This document shows, in pieces, positions 22,955 to 31,304 of a stretch of DNA of 64,000 bases. A program made the translations under genes and the position numbers. The DNA comes from Effrenium voratum (Eukaryota; Sar; Dinophyceae; Suessiales; Symbiodiniaceae), in assembly GCA_963377175.1 (NCBI GenBank), contig CAUJNA010000447.1, positions 1,271,056-1,335,055 of the forward strand, written 5' to 3'. Each line of letters opens with the position of its first letter. Position 1 is the stretch's first letter. The notes under the pieces are model-generated. The model was given only the letters and a program-made list of their open reading frames with translations. It was not told where the DNA came from and ran no database searches.

Positions 22955-23768
22955 TGGTACCATGCACAGGTATCTTCCTCGGCCCAGCAAGTCCGGCAAA
23001 ACCGTGGCGCTGATCAGCATGATTCTGGAGCAATACCGCGGAGTCCTATATCCATCAATATCGACGACAGCTGGGTCCCTGTCAAGAAGTACATCGAGGA
23101 GGACCTGGGGGTTAATACCGAGCGGGAACAGGCCTACTACGACGAGTGGGACGAGGCAGCGCTGCGGGGGATCATCCAGAGGCAGCGCAAGATCACCGAG
23201 ACATCCAAGAAGTTGGAGATGAAGAAACTCTACCAGGTGCTGATCATCCTGGACGACTACGCAGATAGCCCGCAGCTGCACAAGGCCCACGGTGCCCTGG
23301 ATACACTCTTCATCAGGGGCCGCCATACGCAGATCAGCACTTGGGTCAGCTCCCAGAAGCTGAGGCTCATCAGTGCGGCAGTGCAGCAGCAGGGCGCCGC
23401 GCATGGAGGCGGAGCGGCCCAAACACGGAGGTGGAACGCCCTATAAGCCACTGCCTGGCGGACAACTCCCTGCTGCGGGTGAACATGCAATTTCTCTGCT
23501 GCTGGAGGCTGCGCAACCAGCACGAGCTGGAGGCCGTCATCGAAGAGCTCAGCGCCCTGCTGCCGAAGGACAAGCTGCACAGGATCTACGAGCAGGCGAC
23601 CCGAGAGCCCTACAGCTTCCTCTTCGTCTACTACCTCAAGCCAAAGAATGAGATGTTCTACTTGCGCTTCGAAGAGCGTTTCGCTCTGGAGAAAGAAGCC
23701 GATGGGAGCGGCGCTCAGCTTCCTGGGCCAGAAGCTGTTCGCGCTATGCACCGAACCCTCAAGCTGTA
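22955..23768 (+). pseudogene. A32-like (FtsK/HerA) packaging ATPase of viral type
   Basis: Three consecutive frames together read as a DNA-packaging ATPase. The Walker A region is 'RPSKSGKTVALISM', with Arg in place of the first Gly. Then come 'SINIDDSWVPVKKYIEEDLG', 'YYDEWDEAALRGIIQRQRK', the Walker B 'YQVLIILDDYAD', the 'RGRHTQISTWVSSQKLR' segment with a sensor-like polar position, and 'YSFLFVYYL'. Frameshifts near 23,046 and 23,400 break it. Such ATPases belong to nucleocytoplasmic large DNA viruses, virophages and Polinton-like viruses. The last codons run into the terminal repeat of the giant LTR element at 23,742. I read it as an endogenous viral relic. Confidence 0.75.
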
Positions 23769-24056
23769 ATACCAACCACGTAGAAAGGTGTATACGGACG
23801 ATGCCGTTATAGCCGAACCCGTGTAAACGTTGTAAGGGAGAAGGAATGATAGTTACGACAGTGGTCCTGACAAATGCAGCGTAGGCGAAGTGTTTTCCGC
23901 TCTCAATGCCGATCACGTATGTATGCAGTCACACATCAGATCTTGAACGTCAATTGTGTCTTGAGCCAAATTGCGATCAATGGAACTTGGGAAGCAATCA
24001 ATAAGGACCTCAGAATAGCTACCCAATTTCGGCACGGGGCCTAGAGGGTTTTAACA
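23742..24056 (-). repeat. 3' LTR of the giant element
   Basis: Aligned by eye with 41,467-41,808 it is the same sequence, but shorter by about 27 bases through many one- to three-base gaps plus substitutions. The element-sense strand starts TGTTAAAACCC. The match ends in ...GGTGCATAGCG inside the end of the ATPase frame. The many gaps suggest age or error-prone copying. Confidence 0.85.
23960..23974 (-). promoter_or_regulatory. Spliced-leader-like sequence in 3' LTR
   Basis: On the element-sense strand this reads CGCAATTTGGCTCAAG, a more diverged form of the site at 41,709-41,725. The dinoflagellate spliced leader ends in CCATTTTGGCTCAAG. Confidence 0.45.
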
Positions 24057-24075
24057 TCCCCCATTTTGGGGTCGC
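24057..24075 (-). promoter_or_regulatory. Polypurine tract before 3' LTR
   Basis: The sense strand reads GACCCCAAAATGGGGGA directly before the TGTTAAAACC start of the 3' LTR. Plus-strand DNA priming in LTR elements uses such purine-rich runs, and its position supports both the strand and the LTR boundary. Confidence 0.65.
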
Positions 24076-24685
24076 ATTGTTCATCATGCGGTCCAAACAC
24101 CACAAAACGTTCCACTGGCCACGGCTTCAACTACGAAATCGTGTCGTGCATTCCTTTTACTTGCTATCACTACACCGTTCATTCGCTGTGAAACATGCCG
24201 GGTTCGATTGTACGAAAAGTGAAACATTCATCCATCAATCGAAGCACACTTCCATATGCAGGTGTATACAATACACAATCGTCACGTCATTTGACCACCA
24301 ACGAACAATCCAGCTGCCGCACTTGCGCATCGCGCAGCTGTCATCCATAAATGGGTTGGCCACAAAAGTCCATCAGAGGGGCCTGCTCGTGATCAATCTG
24401 CATATTTCCGGCAAAGAAACATCGGTGAGTAATCAATGCAAATCATAGCCATTCCAGATACCATGGACCATGCATAAATAATGAAAAGATATCATCTATA
24501 AGGTAATAGTTTCATCCATGAATATTCAGAGTGTCGTAGTCATCGGAATATGTAACCATGTACACATCCAGTCATCTTGGACACATGAATATAAATCATG
24601 ACATAAAGTCGTTCCGCCGCAATAGTGTCGATGTGACGCAAGTAACAGATGGGGACTGACCCACATCGTACCGCAATCATCATCT

Positions 24686-26600
24686 TCACGAAGCATACCT
24701 GTCCCCAATGGACAGCCTATGGGTACGTCGGCGGAACTCCTCGTCCAAGTTCTTCTGGGTTTCTCGTGCCCGGACACACTTCTTGTTGTAGTCCTCTGGC
24801 AACCAGTGCCCTTTCCGAAGGCACCAATCCAGCAGGGGTGTGTCGCATTTGTTCGGGTCGATGGCCGAGATGATGGCGCTCACGTTGACCGTGTAACCAT
24901 TCTTGCCAAGGGTTAGGCCATCCCTCACGAATGATATATACTTACAGTTGAAAGCTAGTGCAAAACATCTGAAAATAATATCACCCACCGGGTGCACTCG
25001 GTCCTTGACCAGGAGCTTCATTTCTTCCTTGGTGACATCGAGGATTCTCGCTGCAATCCACAGCTTGTAGATTGTGTAAAGTCCCTCGCATTTGCACACC
25101 ATCATACGAATATATTCGTCACGCTCCTCAACCGATCGGAAGGCTCTTGTCCGAACATTCTCCGATTGAGAAAGCTTCGTTATTGTTGATGGCAAAAGTA
25201 TACCTTCCTGATCATGCTCGGTGATGTTGGGGTACCTCTTGAAGTCATTGTGATAAGGGCAGCCCGGCCTCCCTTCGAGTCCGGCATTCATCGTTCTCTC
25301 CTCACCACCTTCAAACATCCCCCGCATCTTGGACAGCTGGAGTGCGATAAATCCTGCCATGTACTGAGCCTCACGCGGCTCGTCAAGGCAGATCGCCATC
25401 CGTTGGGAACTTATAATGTCCCGTGACGCCAGATCGGTGTCGCGGTAATGCCAACCGCTGTCTTCTTCTTCTGACGCGTAGCCGGATGTATATCCTTGCG
25501 TGTCCATGTCGTCATCATCTCCCGGAACTTCCTCCGCTTCGTCTTCATCCTCCTGTGCTGCCGCATCGTGGTTAGCTTCTTCCTGTGCACGCCTGGCATC
25601 TCCAGAGACGTTGGGGTTTTGGTTGTCCTCCTCGTCATCGGATTTGATGTGAATGTAGTATCTTCCGATGGAGATCAGTTGTGCCTCGCACTCCAGGCAT
25701 AAGCAGACGCAGGTGGGGATCGCGGTCGCACATGATGGACATATCCGGCACCTCAGTCCTTCCCATGTCTCATCATTCAGGATGACGACTTTGCTGACTT
25801 CGTCCCGGACCTCGTTGACCTGTGCGTTGAACTCTTCCATCTTGTTGTTTCGATAGAGTTCGCAAGCACGATTAACCATGTCAACGATGTAGTGCAGATT
25901 ATCGGCACCTGTCTCAGTCTCCGGCATCCTCTCGCTGATCTTTGCGACGTTCTGGAGGAACATCGCAGCCGACTCTTGGGAAGAGTTGACAAAGCCAGGG
26001 CAGATCTCGTTCTCCACACACTTCGAGTACGCCCTCTTGATGTCAGCGTACTCCAGGCGCTTCCCTCCGTTGCTTTTGCCAATCCAAATGGACTTGACCT
26101 CATAGAACGGGATCACGTCAAAGACCATGAAAGTCCCATTAGCCGCGACTCCAGCCCCATACCGCGCGAGGGTTGCACTGGGAATATAGATGATCGCAAT
26201 CGGATCCCCTCTCCTCACGTTCCGTAGCGTCGTCTTCGTCGCCACGTTCATCTCATCCCATGGAGCAAACGCCCCGAAGTGCAGTGCTAGCCTGTTGCCG
26301 CCATCGATTCCGCCGGGGACTAACCCACAGCGTACGATGCTTGGAAGGTTTTCCACATACGTCACATGGAATGCTCCTCCGAGAGAATCACCCATTCTTG
26401 CGGAATACCTATTCGCCAGTGCGGATGAGCTCATGAATCCAAAATCACTGTGACCGGTTGTGACTCGGATGCACCAAGGTCTGTACCATCCATCGCATCT
26501 GTTGAACACCTGTCGATGTCGTCCCGATCCACGCCAGCTTCGGTCATTTCCTCCCTGGCTGCCCTCGTGTCGTTCGGGTTCATGATGCTCGGAAACCTTG
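24686..26600 (-). CDS. Accessory protein, C-terminal part with Tpt1/KptA-like catalytic lobe
   Basis: This frame continues the ORF at 30,198-26,431 after a -1 shift between about 26,600 and 26,480. It contains 'IRVTTGHSDFGF' (compare the IRAxQGHS signature of Tpt1/KptA), 'FHVTYVENLPSIVRCGLVPGG' split as 'HVTYVENLPSI' and 'CGLVPGG', then 'RLALHFGAFAPWD', 'DPIAIIYIPSATL' and 'FMVFDVIPFYEVKSIW'. These follow the order of the NAD-binding lobe of RNA 2'-phosphotransferase, which moves the splice-junction 2'-phosphate of tRNA to NAD+. After it come a Cys-rich ribbon ('CRICPSCATAIPTCVC'), an acidic stretch near 25,450-25,650, and about 250 unassigned residues. The frame is open for 653 codons. Activity is unproven. 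Confidence 0.7.
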
Positions 26601-29600
26601 CTGCCAAAACCTGGAATCTCGATTTTCTGCTTCCGGATTCCTGCCACTTGATCACCTCCATGATGCCCATGTATCGTTTCGCTCTCGTGGTGTATGGTGG
26701 GATTATGTCGTTGTTCCGGTCGTCAATGACAGCATCAATGTCGACCCATCCACCCTCGTCGCACCTGAAAGCACTTCCTCGGCAATTGCCGATCTTGTGT
26801 CGAAGGACTCTGCATAGGTCGTGAGATAGCTGTTTTGCTTGGTCCCTTGTAGTAAATACCGAGCGATCATCACCAATCCTGCATAGTGGAGCACCGTCGA
26901 AAGGAGCAATGCAGAAGTTGACACTCTTGCCAAGTTGCATCACGTCCTCTTGCTCAAGGATTGCACCTTTGGGAAAGTATTTGGGGTCAACGATGGACGC
27001 ATACGCCCATGGCAAGTGCACATCACTCACATCGCCATACTTCGGGATGTAGCACGGGATGGTGTCGCATCCCATCTCAAGCGTCTTTTTGAATGTCCTG
27101 CTGTCCCCGCACGGGTTGTAGGTGAGGTCGACGCCACCACATTGTAGCTCTCCTCCCTCAGCCGTGTCAGCCATCTCCACCAAATTAATAGAGTAGCTGT
27201 ACATCTCAATTGTTTCTTTCCCTGCTTGTCCCCCTTTCTTTCTTTCCTTGGACGTTGATGAGGACGGTTCCTCCGTATCCCCCATGTCTTCATCAGATGA
27301 AACAGGGTCACTGCTGAGTAGCTCACGGAGCACCTTCATCGCCTTCTCATTTCCAGCAGCCTCCTCAATGTCCTTGCAGTCGCCGTGGGCCAGGTTCGCG
27401 CACTTCTTACAGATCCCCATATCTCCCATGCACTTCTCCATTGACTCCAGGAATCCTAGTGCCGCTCTCCGCCCGTCGATCACTCGCTGCTTCTTGTCTT
27501 CCTTCTCAGTATTGGTTTGAGAACTTCGACTCGGGTCTGGTGCTTGACCACGACCCTCATCTTCGCCCTCCGTGGCCTTTCTCTTGGAACCTTGTGCAGA
27601 GGGCTCGGTGATCAGGGATCGTGGATGTCTGGGCTTGACCTTGTTCATGATGTCAAGCACCTCCTTCGTGGGCACGCCGAGCTGTGCGGACGGTTTGTTC
27701 CGCTTTCTGTTCTGGCCCGTCGTGTGGGTCACGTTCCCAGCGAGGTGTCGCACTATTGACTGCTCGAACTCCCTCTTGATCTTCCATGCATCCTTCCACA
27801 GTGGCAGTTCGTGCTGGAAGTACGACATCACCTCAAAGAATCCCAACACCATCTCGACGACGTCTCCCAAGGATTCCTCGTTCGTGGTTTGTCCCAGGAG
27901 TTCATACATCGTTCCTTGGACACTCTTGATCCATGACGAATATGCCACATTGCCAAGATCCTTGCCTATCAAGAAGATGGACATCCTCTCCTCGACTCCC
28001 TCGGAGTTCTTGCACACGATCACATCCCGGGATGCGCACAATTGCTTCCCGTGACCGTTGTTGTAGAACTGCGCTGCTTGATCCACAGTCATGCTCACGA
28101 ATCCCACGTGAGAAAGCTCCTTCTTCAGCCTTGAATACGCGAGCTCCCGTATGATCGTGATCATGGCCTGGATATTGTTGACGTCCACCATGAGGTTTTG
28201 AAGGTCGGGGATTGCCACCACGCATTCCGCGAAGAGGCGCGGGTACATTTTCTTCCCCTCGATAGACATTGCAATACCGTTCGTGTCCGCGTTCCAGTTC
28301 GCGCAACAGTTCACGCAAGAAGAGGGATTGTACTTCGAATTCGGTCCGAGCACCTTCGACTTGCTCATCTGCATCTCTTTATCGCAAAGTTCGCAGATAA
28401 ACTTGCTGAGCTCCGTGACCGTATACCATCGAAGACGTTGATCACCGACATCGGCTTTCCCAAAAGCATCCTGCTCGCCGTGTCCTTCATCTTGCTGCTC
28501 TTGTTTCCTCTTCGACTGTGCAGTGAAGGTCGGCTTGTACTCGAATTTCACCTTCGATTCCTCCATGTTCTTCGGGATGTTGAATCGAAGGTCGGGCTCG
28601 TTTATGCACGTCCCCTCCAGCTCACACACAAACGCGTTGCTTGGTGCGACCGCATCGATGGATTTCTCAATCAGCAGTCGCTTCAGGAGGAAGTGTTGCA
28701 AGTTCGAGCTCCCAGGGATCTTGTAGTTCTTTCCTGTGAGCGCATGGACCACGCGCCACAGGCGATCGTTCTCGGTCACCAGCGCGCCTGCCGCCTTGCA
28801 GATCTCGCTAACCTTGTTGGCGATCGTCCCCAAGTCCCCTCTTCCACCATGGAAAGCAACATCGCGATTCACGCACACCACGACCAGGCCCTTGCATGTG
28901 TTGACGAGGTCAGATATCGCCTTCTGCAGGTAGTCGATGATGGGGTTGGCGGTCACCTGCCATCCGCATCCTCTCATGCACACCCAATCATATAGCGACA
29001 TCCAGATGTGCACCGACATTGGTGAGTCATCCATGTCTCGCCTCCGCCGTTCAGCGATGAGCTTATCCAGCTTCTGCAATCGGGAGATGATATTCAACGT
29101 GTCGTTGGGTGAGGAGACTTGCTCACTCGACCCATAGTATGATCTCTCCTCGATGTTTGTCCATCCCTGTTCGTTGACCATCATCTGGAAGGTCTTCGTG
29201 CTCCCTTTCGAGTTGACGGCCCTCAGGGGCCAATCCAGGACCAAGAAGCTCTTCTTGTGGATCATCATGTCGCGAATCGTCGCCTCGCCAATGGGGCTCC
29301 TCTTCTGCCTATTGATAATCCGGTTCAACTGTCCAGGTGCGTTGTCCGGGTTCTTCTCCGCCTGAATCAACGCGTTGATGGCTTTGGCGCCCGGAAGGCG
29401 TCCAGTAATTAAGCATCCTGTTTGGGCACACAAGAAGGCATACAGCTGTAGCCATGCCGCGTTCCCTTTCCCAACATAGGAAAGAATGATCTTCTCCGCG
29501 CTGGTCTTCTCCTCGAAGTGCAATAGCGAAGAGGTCAGGCATCTCAGCATACACTCCCAATATGTTGCGTTCTTGCCTTCTGCAAGACACGGCCCAAATA

Positions 29601-30198
29601 CAGTTTGTATGATTGGGTACCCCGTATTGTTGTCTATGTTGAATTTCACATTGACAGTCGCTCCGCCCAAAGTGGTACCCCCTTCGAATGAAGTGTAGGT
29701 ATCATGTCCAGCAGTTGGGTTGATAATTACCCATCTGTCGTCGTCACCGCCAGAGTTCATTCGGAAAATGGAGTCGATGATCTCGTTGTCGATCTTGACA
29801 GCATCGCTGGCTTGCGACCCCCCACTTGGAGCTCCCGGCTGGGGGACTGACCCACCAGCGGTTTGACTCCTTTGCCCGGAGCTTGATGCCGACTTCTGCT
29901 GTCGCTCCGTCTTCCGTGGCGGCTCCGTCTTCGATGAGCCCATCACCCACCATGTCGGCTCTTCCCCAACCACGAAATCCTCGGGGTACTTCTCCAGTTC
30001 CCTCTCGATTTCATGAATCGTGCAGTATTTGTTCTGGAAGAATTCGATCATGACGTCCTTCTCGGCCTTCTTCTCGATCTCCTTCATCCAGCTTACCCAC
30101 TTGCGCCGATCTTGGTTCTCAGCGGCCCTGTCAGCCGCATGCGGTGCCAAACTGATGGAGTTGATGTTCATCGCGGGCAGCCTCGACTGATAGATCAT
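26431..30198 (-). CDS. Large accessory ORF ending in Tpt1/KptA N-lobe
   Basis: An intact 1,255-codon frame downstream of Pol. The first 1,100 residues or so match nothing I recognise. They include a Ser/Gln/Pro-rich linker (near 29,830-29,950), a block around 'WQVTANPIIDYLQKAI' and 'VVVCVNRDVAFHGGRGD', a possible Zn site ('CELCDKE' with 'SSCVNCCANW'), and 'CKKCANLAHGDC'. The last part, near 26,850-26,600, has 'LSHDLCRVLRHK' and 'DEGGWVDIDAVIDD', then 'SRFQVLAARF'. This is the LxxxLRH and GWVxVDxLL pattern of the Tpt1/KptA winged-helix N-lobe, whose Arg is catalytic in the family. The catalytic lobe continues in the next frame. It probably starts at the ATG at 30,198. No role is known for such a protein in a retrotransposon. 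Confidence 0.7.
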   Translation of the reverse strand: MIYQSRLPAMNINSISLAPHAADRAAENQDRRKWVSWMKEIEKKAEKDVMIEFFQNKYCTIHEIERELEKYPEDFVVGEEPTWWVMGSSKTEPPRKTERQQKSASSSGQRSQTAGGSVPQPGAPSGGSQASDAVKIDNEIIDSIFRMNSGGDDDRWVIINPTAGHDTYTSFEGGTTLGGATVNVKFNIDNNTGYPIIQTVFGPCLAEGKNATYWECMLRCLTSSLLHFEEKTSAEKIILSYVGKGNAAWLQLYAFLCAQTGCLITGRLPGAKAINALIQAEKNPDNAPGQLNRIINRQKRSPIGEATIRDMMIHKKSFLVLDWPLRAVNSKGSTKTFQMMVNEQGWTNIEERSYYGSSEQVSSPNDTLNIISRLQKLDKLIAERRRRDMDDSPMSVHIWMSLYDWVCMRGCGWQVTANPIIDYLQKAISDLVNTCKGLVVVCVNRDVAFHGGRGDLGTIANKVSEICKAAGALVTENDRLWRVVHALTGKNYKIPGSSNLQHFLLKRLLIEKSIDAVAPSNAFVCELEGTCINEPDLRFNIPKNMEESKVKFEYKPTFTAQSKRKQEQQDEGHGEQDAFGKADVGDQRLRWYTVTELSKFICELCDKEMQMSKSKVLGPNSKYNPSSCVNCCANWNADTNGIAMSIEGKKMYPRLFAECVVAIPDLQNLMVDVNNIQAMITIIRELAYSRLKKELSHVGFVSMTVDQAAQFYNNGHGKQLCASRDVIVCKNSEGVEERMSIFLIGKDLGNVAYSSWIKSVQGTMYELLGQTTNEESLGDVVEMVLGFFEVMSYFQHELPLWKDAWKIKREFEQSIVRHLAGNVTHTTGQNRKRNKPSAQLGVPTKEVLDIMNKVKPRHPRSLITEPSAQGSKRKATEGEDEGRGQAPDPSRSSQTNTEKEDKKQRVIDGRRAALGFLESMEKCMGDMGICKKCANLAHGDCKDIEEAAGNEKAMKVLRELLSSDPVSSDEDMGDTEEPSSSTSKERKKGGQAGKETIEMYSYSINLVEMADTAEGGELQCGGVDLTYNPCGDSRTFKKTLEMGCDTIPCYIPKYGDVSDVHLPWAYASIVDPKYFPKGAILEQEDVMQLGKSVNFCIAPFDGAPLCRIGDDRSVFTTRDQAKQLSHDLCRVLRHKIGNCRGSAFRCDEGGWVDIDAVIDDRNNDIIPPYTTRAKRYMGIMEVIKWQESGSRKSRFQVLAARFPSIMNPNDTRAAREEMTEAGVDRDDIDRCSTDAMDGTDLGASESQPVTVILDS

Positions 30199-30449
30199 AT
30201 CGATGCACCATAGGAAATCCCTGGAGTACTCGATCTCCCGGTAGAGATCGTTCAGCTCCCTTTTGTCTGGACGGAAATAAGCTGTATACGACTGATCTTT
30301 GGAGTCCTTCTCACCGAGTAATGTGCAATCTCCTCATGATGAACGAGACGCACATGAGCGAATTGACCGCCCCGATGCACGCGTCAGAGATGTCACTGGG
30401 GGTTGACCCACAGATCATCCAGCGCAATAGGTTGTTCTGGCTGGCATTC
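30199..30449. other. Spacer between accessory ORFs
   Basis: About 250 bases between the stop at 30,450 and the next ATG at 30,198. All minus-strand frames contain stops and no motif was seen. It includes GGGGTTGACCCA, a near match to the 12-base motif described elsewhere. Confidence 0.5.
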
Positions 30450-31304
30450 TCATCCCTCCTCAGTGTTCATTGACGCATGCAGCTCATTCTGGTAGACCAA
30501 CCCAAGGTCCCAATTCTTCTGGTAGTCGTCCTTGGAACCACGACCGTAGAAGTCGATCTTGGGAGCCTTTATCACGCTCAACGTGAACACTTTCCCCCAG
30601 TTTCGATCTCTGTACTTTGCAATTCTCCGATCGTGCCTCTCAAACTCTGCAGTCGTCTGGAACTCCTCGGAGCTCCTCCACCTTCTCGATGACGATGCCC
30701 TAGATGACTCGTCGCTGATGAATTCTTTGTACACCTCCCCAACCGGGGTGTTCTGGTGGAATGCAGCTTTGAACGACCGTTCATCGTTGTCCTCGGCCAC
30801 GCCTAGTGCGAGATCCCAGATGTTCGCGATTGATCTCAACATATCCGCCCCTTCCATGCAGTACTTGGTTACGTTGAGCAACTCGGGGTTCTTCGCCAGC
30901 ATCGTTGCCTCACCGCAAAGTTGGTTCAGCGCCGACACGATCTTCTTTCCCTTGCTGCAGAATTCCCTCCATCCAAGCATACATTCGTCGGCAGAAAGCT
31001 GTCCGAAAACTTTGCTGATGAACTCTAAGGCAACCCTCATAGACTGCCCTTCACCTTTCATCATCCCGCGGCCCTTGGCAGAGTAGTACGCAGAGTATGC
31101 ATAAATAGCGGGGACGCCTATGTCCTCGATCCACTTCACGCACATACCCAGGTCGCTGCTCATCTCCATCCTCTTGGGTATCCTCTTGCCTTCCTCGATG
31201 GCGTTTTTCACCAAATTTCCCAAGAAGATTGCTGCTTGCCTAGATTTCCCAACAGGCACGCAGAAGAACTCATTTGCATTGACGACATTCGGATTGGCAG
31301 TCAT
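30450..31304 (-). CDS. Unassigned accessory protein (about 284 residues)
   Basis: An ORF that I start at the ATG at 31,304 ('MTANPNVVNANEFFCVPVG'). It is in frame with the preceding Pol ORF only because no stop separates them; about 105 low-complexity residues lie between. The protein looks mostly helical, with hydrophobic stretches ('AIYAYSAYYSAKG', 'ANIWDLALGVAED'), and ends in a basic region. Just upstream a hydrophobic run, 'ICSCLFWIFLGLENII', could be a membrane segment if translation is continuous. It has no recognised family. Its position after Pol is where some copia elements carry extra genes, but I see no envelope signature. Confidence 0.55.
   Translation of the reverse strand: MTANPNVVNANEFFCVPVGKSRQAAIFLGNLVKNAIEEGKRIPKRMEMSSDLGMCVKWIEDIGVPAIYAYSAYYSAKGRGMMKGEGQSMRVALEFISKVFGQLSADECMLGWREFCSKGKKIVSALNQLCGEATMLAKNPELLNVTKYCMEGADMLRSIANIWDLALGVAEDNDERSFKAAFHQNTPVGEVYKEFISDESSRASSSRRWRSSEEFQTTAEFERHDRRIAKYRDRNWGKVFTLSVIKAPKIDFYGRGSKDDYQKNWDLGLVYQNELHASMNTEEG

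Noticed and set aside
26431..26650. Programmed -1 frameshift between the two Tpt1 lobes
   Set aside because: No convincing slippery heptamer with a following hairpin was seen in the overlap, so a deletion or other lesion is as likely. Not claimed.
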